Source: Gammaproteobacteria bacterium (lineage in GTDB: Bacteria; Pseudomonadota; Gammaproteobacteria; S144-34). Taken from it: a stretch of DNA of 7,519 nt. Location: contig WFOW01000001.1 in NCBI GenBank assembly GCA_015487895.1, positions 1-7,519 of the forward strand. Reading direction: 5' to 3'. How positions within the stretch are numbered: position 1 is the stretch's first letter; each line of letters begins with the position of its first letter. The position numbers were made by a program, and so were the translations under genes. The notes below the pieces were generated by a model. It saw only the letters and a list, made by a program, of their open reading frames with translations, did not search any database and had not been told where the DNA came from. Positions 1-7,263 of the stretch are shown piece after piece.

Positions 1-338
1 ACCACTGCCTGCTCCTCTACCCGCTGCCGGACTGGGAGGAGATCGAGCGCAAGCTGGTGCGGCTGCCGAGCCTCAACCCGGCGGCCCGGCGCCTGCAGCG
101 CCTGCTGATCGGGCATGCCACCGAGTGCGAGCTCGACGGGCACGGCCGCATCCTGGTGCCGCCGCCGCTGCGCGAGTTCGCCGGGCTGGACCGGCGCGTG
201 GTGCTGATCGGCCAGGGCAACAAGTTCGAGCTGTGGGACGAGGGCACGTGGACCGAGCGGCGCGAGGCCTGGCTGAAGGAGGCGGAGGCCGAGGCGGCCG
301 AGGCGCTCGCGCCGGAGCTGGCCTCGCTGTCGCTCTAG
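1..338 (+). CDS. mraZ: Transcriptional regulator MraZ, 3' part (5' end outside window)
   Basis: The reading frame begins at base 3 and runs 111 codons to TAG at 336-338. MraZ is a DNA-binding protein of the AbrB/MazE-like fold; in E. coli it binds repeats upstream of its own gene and represses the dcw cluster. Complete family members are about 150 residues, so roughly the first 40, including the first DxxxR half-domain, are missing. Visible hallmarks are [11 protein letters not shown] at the left edge, [17 protein letters not shown], the second DxxxR motif (DGHGR, bases 135-149) followed by [13 protein letters not shown], then [11 protein letters not shown], and a C-terminus ending in LSL as in E. 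coli. An acidic Ala/Glu-rich stretch (about bases 270-320) precedes the end. It is the first gene of the cluster, and rsmH begins 5 bases after its stop. The MraZ operator and promoter would lie left of the window. Family assignment is secure. Confidence 0.97.
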   Translation, partial: HCLLLYPLPDWEEIERKLVRLPSLNPAARRLQRLLIGHATECELDGHGRILVPPPLREFAGLDRRVVLIGQGNKFELWDEGTWTERREAWLKEAEAEAAEALAPELASLSL

Positions 339-343
339 GGCCC

Positions 344-1264
344 ATGGCGGAGGCGCCGGACCACCACCGGCCGGTGCTGCTGGAGGAGGTGCTGGAGGTC
401 TTGGACGTGCGCGCGCAGGGGCGCTACGTGGACGCGACCTACGGGCGCGGCGGGCACGCCCGGGCCATCCTGGCGCGGCTCGGCCCCGGAGGGCGGCTGC
501 TGGTCCTCGACCGCGACCCCGAGGCGGTGGCCCACGCGCGCGCGCGGCTCGGCGCCGACCCGCGCGTGGACGTGGCGCACGCCTCCTTCGCGCGCCTGGG
601 CGAGCTCCTCGACGCGCGCGGCTGGCGCGGCCGCGTCGACGGCGTGCTGATGGACCTCGGCGTCTCCTCGCCGCAGCTCGAGGACCCCGCGCGCGGCTTC
701 AGCTTCCTGCGCGAGGGCCCGCTCGACATGCGCATGGACCCGGCCGCGGGGGAGAGCGCCGCGGACTGGCTCGCCCGCGCGCCCGAGCGCGAGATCGCGC
801 GCGTGCTGCGCGACTACGGCGAGGAGCGCTACGCGCGGCGCATCGCGCGCGCCATCGTGCGCGCGCGCCCGCTGCGCACCACGCGCGAGCTGGCCGAGGT
901 GGTGGCCGCCGCCGTGCCGCGGCGCGAGCCCGGCCGGCACCCCGCCACGCGCACCTTCCAGGCCGTCCGCATCCACGTCAACCGCGAGCTGGAGGCGCTG
1001 CGCGCCGGGCTCGAGCAGGCGGTGGAGGCGCTCGCCCCGGGCGGGCGCATCGCCGTGATCAGCTTCCACTCGCTCGAGGACCGCATCGTCAAGCGCTTCC
1101 TGCGCGCGCGGGCGCGCCCGGCCTCGCCCGCCCCGGGGCTGCCGGCGCCGCCCCCGACCCTGCGCCTGCTGGGCCGGCCGCGGCGCCCGGGCGAGGCGGA
1201 GGTGGCCGCCAACCCGCGCGCGCGCAGCGCCGTGCTGCGGGCGGCGGAGAGGCTCGCGGCATGA
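344..1264 (+). CDS. rsmH: 16S rRNA (cytosine(1402)-N(4))-methyltransferase RsmH (MraW)
   Basis: The protein has 306 residues (E. coli 313). RsmH uses S-adenosylmethionine to methylate N4 of C1402 in the ribosomal P site of 16S rRNA; it is a cytoplasmic Rossmann-fold enzyme with an inserted helical domain. Visible motifs in order: [10 protein letters not shown] (residues 8-17), the SAM loop [10 protein letters not shown] (30-39), LDRDPEA with D56 expected to contact the SAM ribose, [10 protein letters not shown] (103-112, D104), RGFSF and GPLDMRMDP, then [26 protein letters not shown], and [14 protein letters not shown] starting at I239. A Pro/Ala/Arg-rich linker precedes the conserved tail [14 protein letters not shown]. 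The ATG at 344 gives the normal family N-terminus. It is preceded only by a weak, close AGGG (337-340), so initiation may depend on ribosomes finishing mraZ 5 bases upstream. The open frame continues upstream into mraZ, but that extension is not RsmH-like. The stop overlaps the ftsL start (ATGA). Confidence 0.98.
   Translation: MAEAPDHHRPVLLEEVLEVLDVRAQGRYVDATYGRGGHARAILARLGPGGRLLVLDRDPEAVAHARARLGADPRVDVAHASFARLGELLDARGWRGRVDGVLMDLGVSSPQLEDPARGFSFLREGPLDMRMDPAAGESAADWLARAPEREIARVLRDYGEERYARRIARAIVRARPLRTTRELAEVVAAAVPRREPGRHPATRTFQAVRIHVNRELEALRAGLEQAVEALAPGGRIAVISFHSLEDRIVKRFLRARARPASPAPGLPAPPPTLRLLGRPRRPGEAEVAANPRARSAVLRAAERLAA
1246..1252 (+). promoter_or_regulatory. Shine-Dalgarno of ftsL
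   Basis: GGAGAGG lies 8 bases before the ftsL ATG at 1261, inside the last codons of rsmH. The good spacing supports the overlapping ATGA start. Confidence 0.7.
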
Positions 1265-1530
1265 GCGGGGCGCGCCTGCTGCCGGCCGCGCTGGCGCTCG
1301 CCGTGGTCGCCTCGGCGCTGGGCGTGGTCTACACCAGCCACCTGGCGCGGCGGCTGTACGGCGAGCTCGTGCGCCTGGAGCGGGCGCGCGACGCGCTCGA
1401 GGTGGAGTGGGGCAGGCTGCAGCTCGAGCAGAGCACGTGGGCGACGCACGCGCGCATCGAGCGTCTGGCGCGCGAGCGGCTGCGCATGCGCATGCCGCGC
1501 CCCGAGGAGATCGTGGTGGTGAGGCCATGA
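1261..1530 (+). CDS. ftsL: Cell division protein FtsL
   Basis: This is an 89-residue single-pass membrane protein of the divisome. FtsL pairs with FtsB through a periplasmic coiled coil, binds FtsQ, and in E. coli is known to pass the activation signal to FtsWI. The sequence shows a very short cytoplasmic N-terminus (about 5 residues), a hydrophobic Ala/Leu/Val segment at about residues 6-24, then a charged heptad-like stretch (about 25-65). That stretch contains [20 protein letters not shown], which closely resembles the E. coli LVLERDALDIEWRNLILEE region. The conserved [14 protein letters not shown] follows, and the end is EEIVVVRP, matching the E. coli ENIVVQK. It lacks the roughly 30-residue cytoplasmic extension found in E. 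coli FtsL (121 residues); compact forms are common in other Gammaproteobacteria. It overlaps rsmH and ftsI by 4 bases each, which fits coupled production with its partner FtsI. FtsL is poorly conserved, but the motif match plus position makes this secure. Confidence 0.95.
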   Translation: MSGARLLPAALALAVVASALGVVYTSHLARRLYGELVRLERARDALEVEWGRLQLEQSTWATHARIERLARERLRMRMPRPEEIVVVRP

Positions 1531-3251
1531 GCCGCGGGCCGCACGGGGTCGGGGAAGGCGCGGCGCCGCTCGCGCGGCGGCGCGTGCTGCTCGGCGCCTT
1601 CGCGCTCGCCGCCGCGGCGCTCGCCGGGCGCGCCGTCTTCCTGCAGGTGCTCAACACGGACTTCCTGCAGCGCCAGGGCGAGGCGCGCCACCTGCGCGTC
1701 GTGACGGTGCCGGCGCACCGCGGCATGATCACCGACCGCAACGGCGAGCCGCTCGCCATCAGCACGCCGGTCCAGTCGGTGTGGGCCGACCCGGGCGACG
1801 TGCCCGCCGACGCGCGCGCGCTCGCGCGCCTCGCGCGCGTCCTGGGGGTGCCGGCGCCGGCGCTCGCGCGGCGCATTGCCGAGCGGCGCGACCGCGCCTT
1901 CGTGTACCTGCGCCGCCACGTGGACCCGCGCACGGCCGAGCGCGTGCGCGCGCTCGGCCTCCCCGGCGTGCACCTGCAGCGCGAGTACCGGCGCTACTAC
2001 CCGCTGGGCGAGGTGACGGCGCACGTGCTCGGCTTCACCGACATCGACGACGCCGGCCAGGAGGGCGTGGAGCTCGCCTGGGACCGCTGGCTGCGCGGCA
2101 CGCCCGGGGCGCGCCGGGTGCTGCGCGACCGCCTCGGCCACATCGTGCGCGACGTCGCGCTCCTGCGCCCGGCGCGTCCCGGGCGCGACCTGCGCCTCGC
2201 CCTCGACCGGCGCGTGCAGTACCTCGCCTACCGCGAGCTCAAGGCCGCCGTGCTGCGCCACCGCGCGCGCGGCGGCTCGCTGGTGGTGCTCGATGCGCGC
2301 ACCGGCGAGGTGCTCGCGATGGTCAACCAGCCCTCCTACAACCCCAACCGCCGCGACCGCGGCCCGCGCGCGGCGCGGCGCAACCGCGCCGTCACCGACG
2401 TCTTCGAGCCCGGCTCCACCGTCAAGCCCTTCACCGTCGCCGCCGCCCTCGAGAGCGGCCGCTTCCGCCCGGACACGCCCGTCGACACCGGGCCAGGCCT
2501 CCTGCGCGTGGCCGACGCCACCGTGCGCGACGTGCGCGACTTCGGCCTGCTCGACGTCACGGGCGTGATCCGCCGCTCGAGCAACGTGGGCGCGGCCAAG
2601 ATCGCGCTGGCGCTGCCGGCGCGGCGGCTGTGGTCGGTCTACGCCCGCGTGGGCTTCGGGCACGCGACCGGCAGCGGCTTCCCGGGCGAGGCGCACGGCG
2701 TGCTCGCCGACCACCGCCGCTGGCGCGCCGTCGAGCAGGCCACGGCGGCCTTCGGCTACGGGCTCTCGGTGACCGCGCTGCAGCTCGCGCGCGCCTACGC
2801 GGCGCTCGCCGCCGACGGGCGCCTGCCGGAGGTGACGCTGCTGCGGCGCACGCGCGCCGCCGCCGGCGAGCGCGTGCTGCCGGCGCGCGTCGCGCGCCAG
2901 GTGCGCGCCATGCTCGAGGCGGTGGTGGCGCCGGGCGGCACGGGCCGCCGGGCGGCCGTGCCGGGCTACCGCGTCGCCGGCAAGACCGGCACGGTGCGCA
3001 AGGCCGAGCCCGGCGGCTACAGCGACCACCGCTACGTGGCGCTCTTCGCCGGCATGGCGCCGGCGAGCCGGCCGCGGCTGGTGGCGGTGGTGGTGATCGA
3101 CGAGCCGCGCGCGGGCGGCTACTACGGCGGCGAGGTGGCGGCGCCGGTGTTCGCGCGCGTCATGGCCGGGGCGCTGCGCCTGCTCGACGTCGCCCCGGAC
3201 GCCCCGCGCGGGCCGGTGCGCGTGGCGCTCGGGGCGGAGGCGGCGACATGA
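1527..3251 (+). CDS. ftsI: Septal peptidoglycan D,D-transpeptidase FtsI (PBP3)
   Basis: This is a 574-residue class B penicillin-binding protein (E. coli 588) that cross-links septal peptidoglycan in the periplasm, working with the polymerase FtsW. It has a short cytoplasmic Arg-containing N-terminus and one membrane anchor (about residues 19-40). The dimerisation/pedestal domain follows, with RGMITDRNGEPLA at 65-77 and YRRYYPLGEVTAHVLGFT further on. The transpeptidase domain covers about 240-555. All three catalytic motifs are intact: S-x-x-K is STVK with nucleophile S297 and K300 (within FEPGSTVKPF), S-x-N is S351-S352-N353, and K-T-G is K486-T487-G488 followed by T489. There are no C-terminal PASTA repeats, unlike many Gram-positive homologues. 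A TATA-free, start-codon-overlapping junction (ATGA with ftsL, 1527-1530) has only a very close GAGG upstream, so coupling to ftsL translation is likely. An RRR before the anchor resembles a Tat motif, but the position is normal for this family. The target is beta-lactam sensitive by family knowledge. Confidence 0.98.
   Translation: MSRGPHGVGEGAAPLARRRVLLGAFALAAAALAGRAVFLQVLNTDFLQRQGEARHLRVVTVPAHRGMITDRNGEPLAISTPVQSVWADPGDVPADARALARLARVLGVPAPALARRIAERRDRAFVYLRRHVDPRTAERVRALGLPGVHLQREYRRYYPLGEVTAHVLGFTDIDDAGQEGVELAWDRWLRGTPGARRVLRDRLGHIVRDVALLRPARPGRDLRLALDRRVQYLAYRELKAAVLRHRARGGSLVVLDARTGEVLAMVNQPSYNPNRRDRGPRAARRNRAVTDVFEPGSTVKPFTVAAALESGRFRPDTPVDTGPGLLRVADATVRDVRDFGLLDVTGVIRRSSNVGAAKIALALPARRLWSVYARVGFGHATGSGFPGEAHGVLADHRRWRAVEQATAAFGYGLSVTALQLARAYAALAADGRLPEVTLLRRTRAAAGERVLPARVARQVRAMLEAVVAPGGTGRRAAVPGYRVAGKTGTVRKAEPGGYSDHRYVALFAGMAPASRPRLVAVVVIDEPRAGGYYGGEVAAPVFARVMAGALRLLDVAPDAPRGPVRVALGAEAAT
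3236..3240 (+). promoter_or_regulatory. Shine-Dalgarno of murE
   Basis: GGAGG sits 7 bases before the ATG at 3248 and 10 before a second in-frame ATG at 3251. It favours the first ATG, which overlaps the ftsI stop, but does not exclude the second; the difference is a single Met. Confidence 0.7.
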
Positions 3252-4771
3252 TGGCCCCCGACCGCGCACGCTTCCCGGGGCGCAGGCTGGGCGAGCTGCT
3301 CGCGGGTCTCGCCGACCCCGGCCCCGCGGCGGAGGTGCTCGTCACGGGCGTGGCGGCCGACAGCCGCCGCGTGCGCCCCGGCGACCTCTTCCTCGCCTGC
3401 GCCGGGCGGCGCACGCACGGCCTCGCCCACCTCGACCAGGCGATCGCCGCGGGCGCGGCCGCCGTCGCCTGGGAGCCGCCCTTCCCGGGCACGGGCGCGG
3501 CCGAGGTCGCGGGCGTGCCGCTGGTGCCGGTCGAGCGCCTCGGCGAGCGCGCGGGCCTCATCGCCGACCGCTTCTTCCTGCACCCGTCGCGCGACCTCGT
3601 CGTGGTCGGCGTCACGGGCACCGACGGCAAGACCTCGTGCGCGCACTTCCTCGCCCGCGCCCTCGACCGGCCGGCGGCGCGCTGCGGCCTCATGGGCACC
3701 CTCGGCCACGGCCTGCCGGGGGCGCTCGCCGAAGACGGCCACACCACCCCGGACGCCGTCACGGTGCACGCGCGCCTCGATGACCTGCGGCGCGCGGGCG
3801 CGCGCTGGGCGGTGATGGAGGTCTCCTCGCACGCCCTCGACCAGGGGCGCGTCGAAGGCGTGGATTTCGACGTCGCCGTGCTCACCAACCTCACGCGCGA
3901 CCACCTCGACTACCACGGCGACGTCGAGGCCTACGCCCGCGCCAAGCGCCGGCTGTTCGAGCGGCCGGGCCTGGAGTGGGCCGTGCTCAACGCCGACGAC
4001 GCCACCGGCGCGCGCTGGCTGGCCGAGCCGCCGGGCCCGGCGCGGCTGGTCGCCTACGGCGTCGGGGCCGAGGTGCCGGCGGGCGCGGGCTGGGTGGTCG
4101 GCCGCGGCCTGCGCGCCGACGCCGGCGGCATCGCCATGGACGTGGAGACGAGCTGGGGCGCCGGCCGCATCGAGGCGCCGCTCCTCGGGCGCTTCAACGC
4201 CTGGAACCTGCTCGCCGCGCTCGCCGTGCTGCTGTGCCTGGACACGCCCGTGGAGGAGGCCTGCGCGCGGCTCGCGCGCGTGCGGGCCGCGCCCGGGCGC
4301 ATGGAGCGCTTCGGCGGCGGCCCGGGCGCGCCGCTCGTGGTGGTCGACTACGCCCACACGCCCCACGCCCTCGAGCAGGCGCTCGCCGCCCTGCGGGCGC
4401 TCACGCCCGGGCGGCTGTGGTGCGTGTTCGGCTGCGGCGGCGAGCGCGACCGCGGCAAGCGCCCGGCCATGGGCCGCGTGGCCGAGGCGCTCGCCGACCA
4501 CGTGGTGGTCACCGACGACAACCCGCGCGGCGAGGACGCGACCCAGATCGTGGTCGAGATCCTCGCCGGCATGCGCGACCCGGACCGCGCCTACGTGATC
4601 CGCGACCGCGAGGCGGCCATCCGCCACGCCGTCGGGCGCGCGCGCCCCGGCGACACGGTGCTCGTCGCCGGCAAGGGCCACGAGGGATTCCAGATCGTCG
4701 GCGACGAGCGCCGGCCCTTCAGCGACCGCGCGGTGGTGGTGGCCGCGCTCGGCGGGGAGGCCGGGGCGTGA
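3248..4771 (+). CDS. murE: UDP-MurNAc-L-Ala-D-Glu:meso-diaminopimelate ligase MurE
   Basis: This 507-residue protein (E. coli 495) is a cytoplasmic ATP-dependent ligase that adds meso-diaminopimelate to UDP-MurNAc-L-Ala-D-Glu. The N-terminal substrate domain (about 1-110) carries ADSRRVRPGDLFLA. The central ATPase domain starts with the P-loop GVTGTDGKTS (121-130, K128), then HTTPDA, MEVSSHALDQGRV, and NLTRDHLDYHG. K233 in YARAKRRLF corresponds to the lysine that is carbamylated in Mur ligases. LLGRFNAWNLLAALA leads to the C-terminal domain, which begins near VVVDYAHTPHALEQAL. The DNPR motif (424-427, followed by GED) is the known signature of DAP-adding rather than lysine-adding enzymes. The end carries VLVAGKGHEGFQIVG and FSDR as in E. 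coli. The P-loop has Asp where many homologues have Asn (GTNGKT), a variant I do not regard as disabling. The start overlaps the ftsI stop; the stop overlaps the murF start. Confidence 0.98.
   Translation: MMAPDRARFPGRRLGELLAGLADPGPAAEVLVTGVAADSRRVRPGDLFLACAGRRTHGLAHLDQAIAAGAAAVAWEPPFPGTGAAEVAGVPLVPVERLGERAGLIADRFFLHPSRDLVVVGVTGTDGKTSCAHFLARALDRPAARCGLMGTLGHGLPGALAEDGHTTPDAVTVHARLDDLRRAGARWAVMEVSSHALDQGRVEGVDFDVAVLTNLTRDHLDYHGDVEAYARAKRRLFERPGLEWAVLNADDATGARWLAEPPGPARLVAYGVGAEVPAGAGWVVGRGLRADAGGIAMDVETSWGAGRIEAPLLGRFNAWNLLAALAVLLCLDTPVEEACARLARVRAAPGRMERFGGGPGAPLVVVDYAHTPHALEQALAALRALTPGRLWCVFGCGGERDRGKRPAMGRVAEALADHVVVTDDNPRGEDATQIVVEILAGMRDPDRAYVIRDREAAIRHAVGRARPGDTVLVAGKGHEGFQIVGDERRPFSDRAVVVAALGGEAGA
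4754..4760 (+). promoter_or_regulatory. Shine-Dalgarno of murF (decides a GTG start)
   Basis: GGGGAGG lies 7 bases before GTG 4768, inside the end of murE. A second in-frame GTG at 4774 is 13 bases away, so the spacing favours the first, which also forms the GTGA overlap with the murE stop. Confidence 0.75.
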
Positions 4772-6144
4772 GCGTGCGCCTGGCCGAGATCGCGCAGGCC
4801 GTGGGCGGGCGCCTGACGGGCGCCGACGTGCAGGTGGACGGGGTCAGCACCGACTCGCGCACGGTGCGCCCCGGCGAGCTCTTCGTCGCGCTGCGCGGGC
4901 CGCGCTTCGACGGCCACGCCTTCGTCGCCCACGCCGCCGGCCGCGGCGCGGCGGCGGCGCTGGTCGAGGAGGAGGCCGGCGGCACGCTGCCGCTCGTGGT
5001 GGTCGACGACACGCGCACGGCGCTCGGCCGCCTCGGGCGCTGGTGGCGGGGGCGCTGCGGCGGGCCGGTGGTGGCGCTCACGGGCAGCAGCGGCAAGACC
5101 ACGGTCAAGGAGCTCACGGCCGGCATCCTCGCGCGCACCGGCCCGGGCATCGCCACCGCGGGCAACCTCAACAACGCCATCGGGGTGCCGCTGACGCTGT
5201 GCCGCATCGGCCCCGGCCACCGCTGGGCGGTGGTGGAGCTCGGGGCCAGCGCGCCGGGCGAGATCGCCGACCTCGCCGGCCTCGCCATGCCGGACGTCGG
5301 CGTGGTGCTCAACGCGGGCCCCGCCCACCTCGAGGGCTTCGGCACCGTGGCGGGGGTCGCGCGCGGCAAGGGCGAGCTCCTCGAGGCCGTGGCCGCGCGC
5401 GGAGGCGTGGCGGTCTACAACGCCGACGACGCGCACGCGCCGCTGTGGCGCGAGCTCGCCGAGGGGGCGCGCGAGGTGGTGCGCTTCGGCCTCGCGGCCG
5501 ACGCCGAGTGGACCGCCGACTGGGAGCCCGGCCCCGGGGGCACGCGGCTGCGGCTGCGCGGCCCCGCGGGCCCGCTCGCCGAGTGCCGCTTCCCGCTCCT
5601 CGGCCGCCACAACGTGCTGAACGCGCTCGCCGCCGCGGCCGCCGCGGCCGCGGCGGGCGCGGGCGAGGAGGCCATCCTCGCCGGGCTGGAGGCGGCGGCG
5701 CCGGTGCCCGGCCGGCTGCGGCCCCTGAGCCTGCCCTCCGGGGCGCTGCTGCTCGACGACACCTACAACGCCAACCCGCTCTCGCTCGAGGCGGGCCTCG
5801 AGGTGCTGGCCGCGCTCCCCGGCGAGCGCGTGCTGGTGCTCGGCGACATGGCCGAGCTCGGCGCCGACGCGGCCTCCTGGCACGAGGCCGCCGGCCGGCG
5901 CGCGCGCGCCGCCGGCGTGACGGCGCTCTACGCCCTCGGGGACGAGGCCGCGCGCGCGGCGCGCGCCTTCGGCCCCGGCGGGCGCGCCTTCGCCGACCAC
6001 GAGACCCTCGCCGCCGCCCTCGAGGGCGCGCTCGGCCCGGGCATGAGCGTGCTGGTCAAGGGCTCGCGCCGCATGCGCATGGAGCGCCTCGTGCAGCGCC
6101 TGGCCGCGGGTCCGGCCGCGCCGGCGGCGAACGGGGAGGGCTGA
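4768..6144 (+). CDS. murF: UDP-MurNAc-tripeptide:D-alanyl-D-alanine ligase MurF
   Basis: This 458-residue protein (E. coli 452) is the last cytoplasmic ligase of the pathway, joining D-Ala-D-Ala to UDP-MurNAc-L-Ala-D-Glu-meso-DAP with ATP. The N-terminal domain has [18 protein letters not shown] and FDGHAF. The P-loop is [12 protein letters not shown] (K110, T111), the MurF-typical TGSSGKT form. Then come [35 protein letters not shown] and [19 protein letters not shown] leads into a run of nine alanines (288-296). The C-terminal domain begins near [18 protein letters not shown], followed by VLGDMAELG and [15 protein letters not shown], all family hallmarks. The start is GTG, supported by Shine-Dalgarno spacing and by an N-terminus ([13 protein letters not shown]) that aligns with E. 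coli (ISVTLSQLTDIL). The frame is open far upstream inside murE, but that part is Arg/Pro/Gly-rich shadow sequence. mraY starts 4 bases after the stop. Confidence 0.98.
   Translation: MSVRLAEIAQAVGGRLTGADVQVDGVSTDSRTVRPGELFVALRGPRFDGHAFVAHAAGRGAAAALVEEEAGGTLPLVVVDDTRTALGRLGRWWRGRCGGPVVALTGSSGKTTVKELTAGILARTGPGIATAGNLNNAIGVPLTLCRIGPGHRWAVVELGASAPGEIADLAGLAMPDVGVVLNAGPAHLEGFGTVAGVARGKGELLEAVAARGGVAVYNADDAHAPLWRELAEGAREVVRFGLAADAEWTADWEPGPGGTRLRLRGPAGPLAECRFPLLGRHNVLNALAAAAAAAAAGAGEEAILAGLEAAAPVPGRLRPLSLPSGALLLDDTYNANPLSLEAGLEVLAALPGERVLVLGDMAELGADAASWHEAAGRRARAAGVTALYALGDEAARAARAFGPGGRAFADHETLAAALEGALGPGMSVLVKGSRRMRMERLVQRLAAGPAAPAANGEG
5629..5655 (+). repeat. 9-bp tandem repeat encoding poly-Ala in murF
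   Basis: GCCGCCGCG occurs twice in perfect tandem (5629-5637, 5638-5646), followed by a degenerate third copy GCCGCGGCG (5647-5655). It encodes nine consecutive alanines (MurF residues 288-296), in a helix that is Ala-rich in homologues (NALAAAALS in E. coli). Being in frame, unit gain or loss would add or remove three residues without a frameshift. Confidence 0.75.
6133..6140 (+). promoter_or_regulatory. Shine-Dalgarno of mraY (supports a GTG start)
   Basis: GGGGAGGG ends 8 bases before GTG 6149 and lies in the last codons of murF. It supports the GTG start, whose product begins MLYLLAQKL like the E. coli MLVWLAEHL. Confidence 0.75.
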
Positions 6145-6148
6145 GGCC

Positions 6149-7231
6149 GTGCTCTACCTCCTCGCCCAGAAGCTCACGGCGCTGCACAGCGGCTTCAACG
6201 TCTTCCAGTACCTCACCTTCCGCGCCATCCTCGGGGTGCTGACGGCGCTCGCCATCTCCTTCCTGGTCGGGCCGGCCATGATCCGGCGCCTCGACCGCTA
6301 CCGCATCGGCCAGACCGTGCGCGAGGACGGCCCCGAGAGCCACCTCGCCAAGGCCGGCACGCCCACCATGGGCGGCACGCTCATCCTGGTGGCGATCGCC
6401 GCGGCCACGGTGCTGTGGGCCGACCCCTTCAACCGCTACGTGTGGGTGGTGCTGGCGGTGACGCTCGCCTTCGGCGCCATCGGCTTCGTCGACGACTACC
6501 GCAAGCTGGTGCTGCGCGACCCGCGCGGGCTGCCCGCGCGCTGGAAGTACCTGCTGCAGTCGCTGGTCGGCCTCGCCACGGCGCTCTACCTCTACCTCAC
6601 GGCGCAGGTGCCGGCCGAGACGCAGCTCATCGTGCCCTTCTTCAAGGACGTGCTGGTGCCCCTCGGCTGGCTCTACGTGCCGCTCGCCTACTTCGTCATC
6701 GTCGGCACCAGCAACGCCGTCAACCTCACCGACGGCCTCGACGGGCTCGCCATCATGCCCACGGTCATGGTGGGCGGCGCCCTCGGGGTCTTCGCCTACG
6801 TCGCGGGCCACGCGCGCTTCGCCGCCTACCTCGGCTTCCCCTACATCCCGGGCGTGGGCGAGCTCGTGGTGTTCACGGGCGCGCTGGTGGGCGCCGGCCT
6901 CGGCTTCCTGTGGTTCAACGCCTATCCGGCGCAGGTCTTCATGGGCGACGTCGGCGCGCTCGCCCTCGGCGCGGCGCTGGGCGTGATCGCCGTGCTCGCG
7001 CGCCAGGAGCTGGTGCTGTTCATCATGGGCGGCGTCTTCGTGATGGAGACGGTGTCGGTGATCCTGCAGGTGGCGAGCTACAAGCTCACGGGGCGGCGCA
7101 TCTTCCGCATGGCGCCGCTGCACCACCACTTCGAGCTCAAGGGCTGGCCGGAGCCGCGGGTCATCGTCCGCTTCTGGATCGTGACGGTGATCCTGGTGCT
7201 GATCGGCCTGGCGACGCTGAAGATCCGGTGA
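6149..7231 (+). CDS. mraY: Phospho-N-acetylmuramoyl-pentapeptide-transferase MraY
   Basis: This 360-residue protein has the same length as E. coli MraY and aligns to it nearly without gaps. It is a polytopic inner-membrane enzyme that transfers phospho-MurNAc-pentapeptide from UDP to undecaprenyl phosphate, making lipid I. About ten hydrophobic segments are visible (approximately 21-41, 75-91, 97-114, 134-151, 172-190, 200-220, 237-256, 268-284, 288-310, 337-357). Conserved cytoplasmic motifs: [25 protein letters not shown] with D115-D116, [10 protein letters not shown] (192-201), [14 protein letters not shown] with D267, and the histidine cluster H325-H327 in [18 protein letters not shown]. 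The D115/D116/D267 set is the known Mg2+/active-site aspartate set. It starts with GTG 4 bases after the murF stop. Base composition is visibly less G+C-rich than its neighbours (about 62% in one 60-base line I counted), as expected from hydrophobic Phe/Ile/Tyr/Met codons, not transfer. Confidence 0.99.
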   Translation: MLYLLAQKLTALHSGFNVFQYLTFRAILGVLTALAISFLVGPAMIRRLDRYRIGQTVREDGPESHLAKAGTPTMGGTLILVAIAAATVLWADPFNRYVWVVLAVTLAFGAIGFVDDYRKLVLRDPRGLPARWKYLLQSLVGLATALYLYLTAQVPAETQLIVPFFKDVLVPLGWLYVPLAYFVIVGTSNAVNLTDGLDGLAIMPTVMVGGALGVFAYVAGHARFAAYLGFPYIPGVGELVVFTGALVGAGLGFLWFNAYPAQVFMGDVGALALGAALGVIAVLARQELVLFIMGGVFVMETVSVILQVASYKLTGRRIFRMAPLHHHFELKGWPEPRVIVRFWIVTVILVLIGLATLKIR

Positions 7232-7250
7232 GGGGCGCGATGGCGGAGGC

Positions 7251-7257
7251 GGAGGAG
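7251..7257 (+). promoter_or_regulatory. Shine-Dalgarno deciding the murD start
   Basis: GGAGGAG lies 6 bases before ATG 7264. The alternative ATG 7240 has only AGGGG (7231-7235) at 4 bases, which is too close for good initiation. This favours 7264 as the murD start. Confidence 0.6.
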
Positions 7258-7263
7258 CGGGCG

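Noticed and set aside
276..282. Strong Shine-Dalgarno-like AAGGAGG inside mraZ
   Set aside because: It lies 61 bases before the rsmH ATG, and no start codon at suitable spacing opens a credible protein; it encodes Lys-Glu-Ala in the MraZ tail.
1575..1595. RRR followed by a hydrophobic stretch in FtsI, resembling a Tat signal
   Set aside because: Positive residues before the anchor are normal for class B PBPs and set N-in topology; the full Tat consensus is not present and the segment lacks a cleavage site.
1811..1820. Alternating CG runs (for example CGCGCGCGCG) that could form Z-DNA
   Set aside because: Short and scattered through coding DNA, as expected from Ala/Arg codons at this G+C content; no positional pattern suggests a regulatory role.
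1781..3247. Same-strand open frame continuing upstream of murE through ftsI
   Set aside because: The translation is low-complexity Arg/Ala/Pro sequence overlapping intact ftsI; MurE homology starts at 3248 with a proper Shine-Dalgarno. The same reasoning removes the frames upstream of murF (3976-4767) and rsmH (125-343) and the frame at 5043-6242.
335..7129. Chain of very long minus-strand open frames (335-1933, 1329-3269, 3122-4681, 4591-6000, 6056-7129), one of 646 codons
   Set aside because: Each lies opposite a firmly identified gene. The translations are Arg/Ala/Gly/His-rich with no recognisable domain, and extreme third-position G+C removes stop codons from the complementary frames. 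Compositional shadows.
6149..7231. Lower G+C of mraY as a possible sign of transfer
   Set aside because: Explained by the codons of a membrane protein rich in Phe, Ile, Tyr, Val and Met; third positions remain G/C and gene order is canonical.
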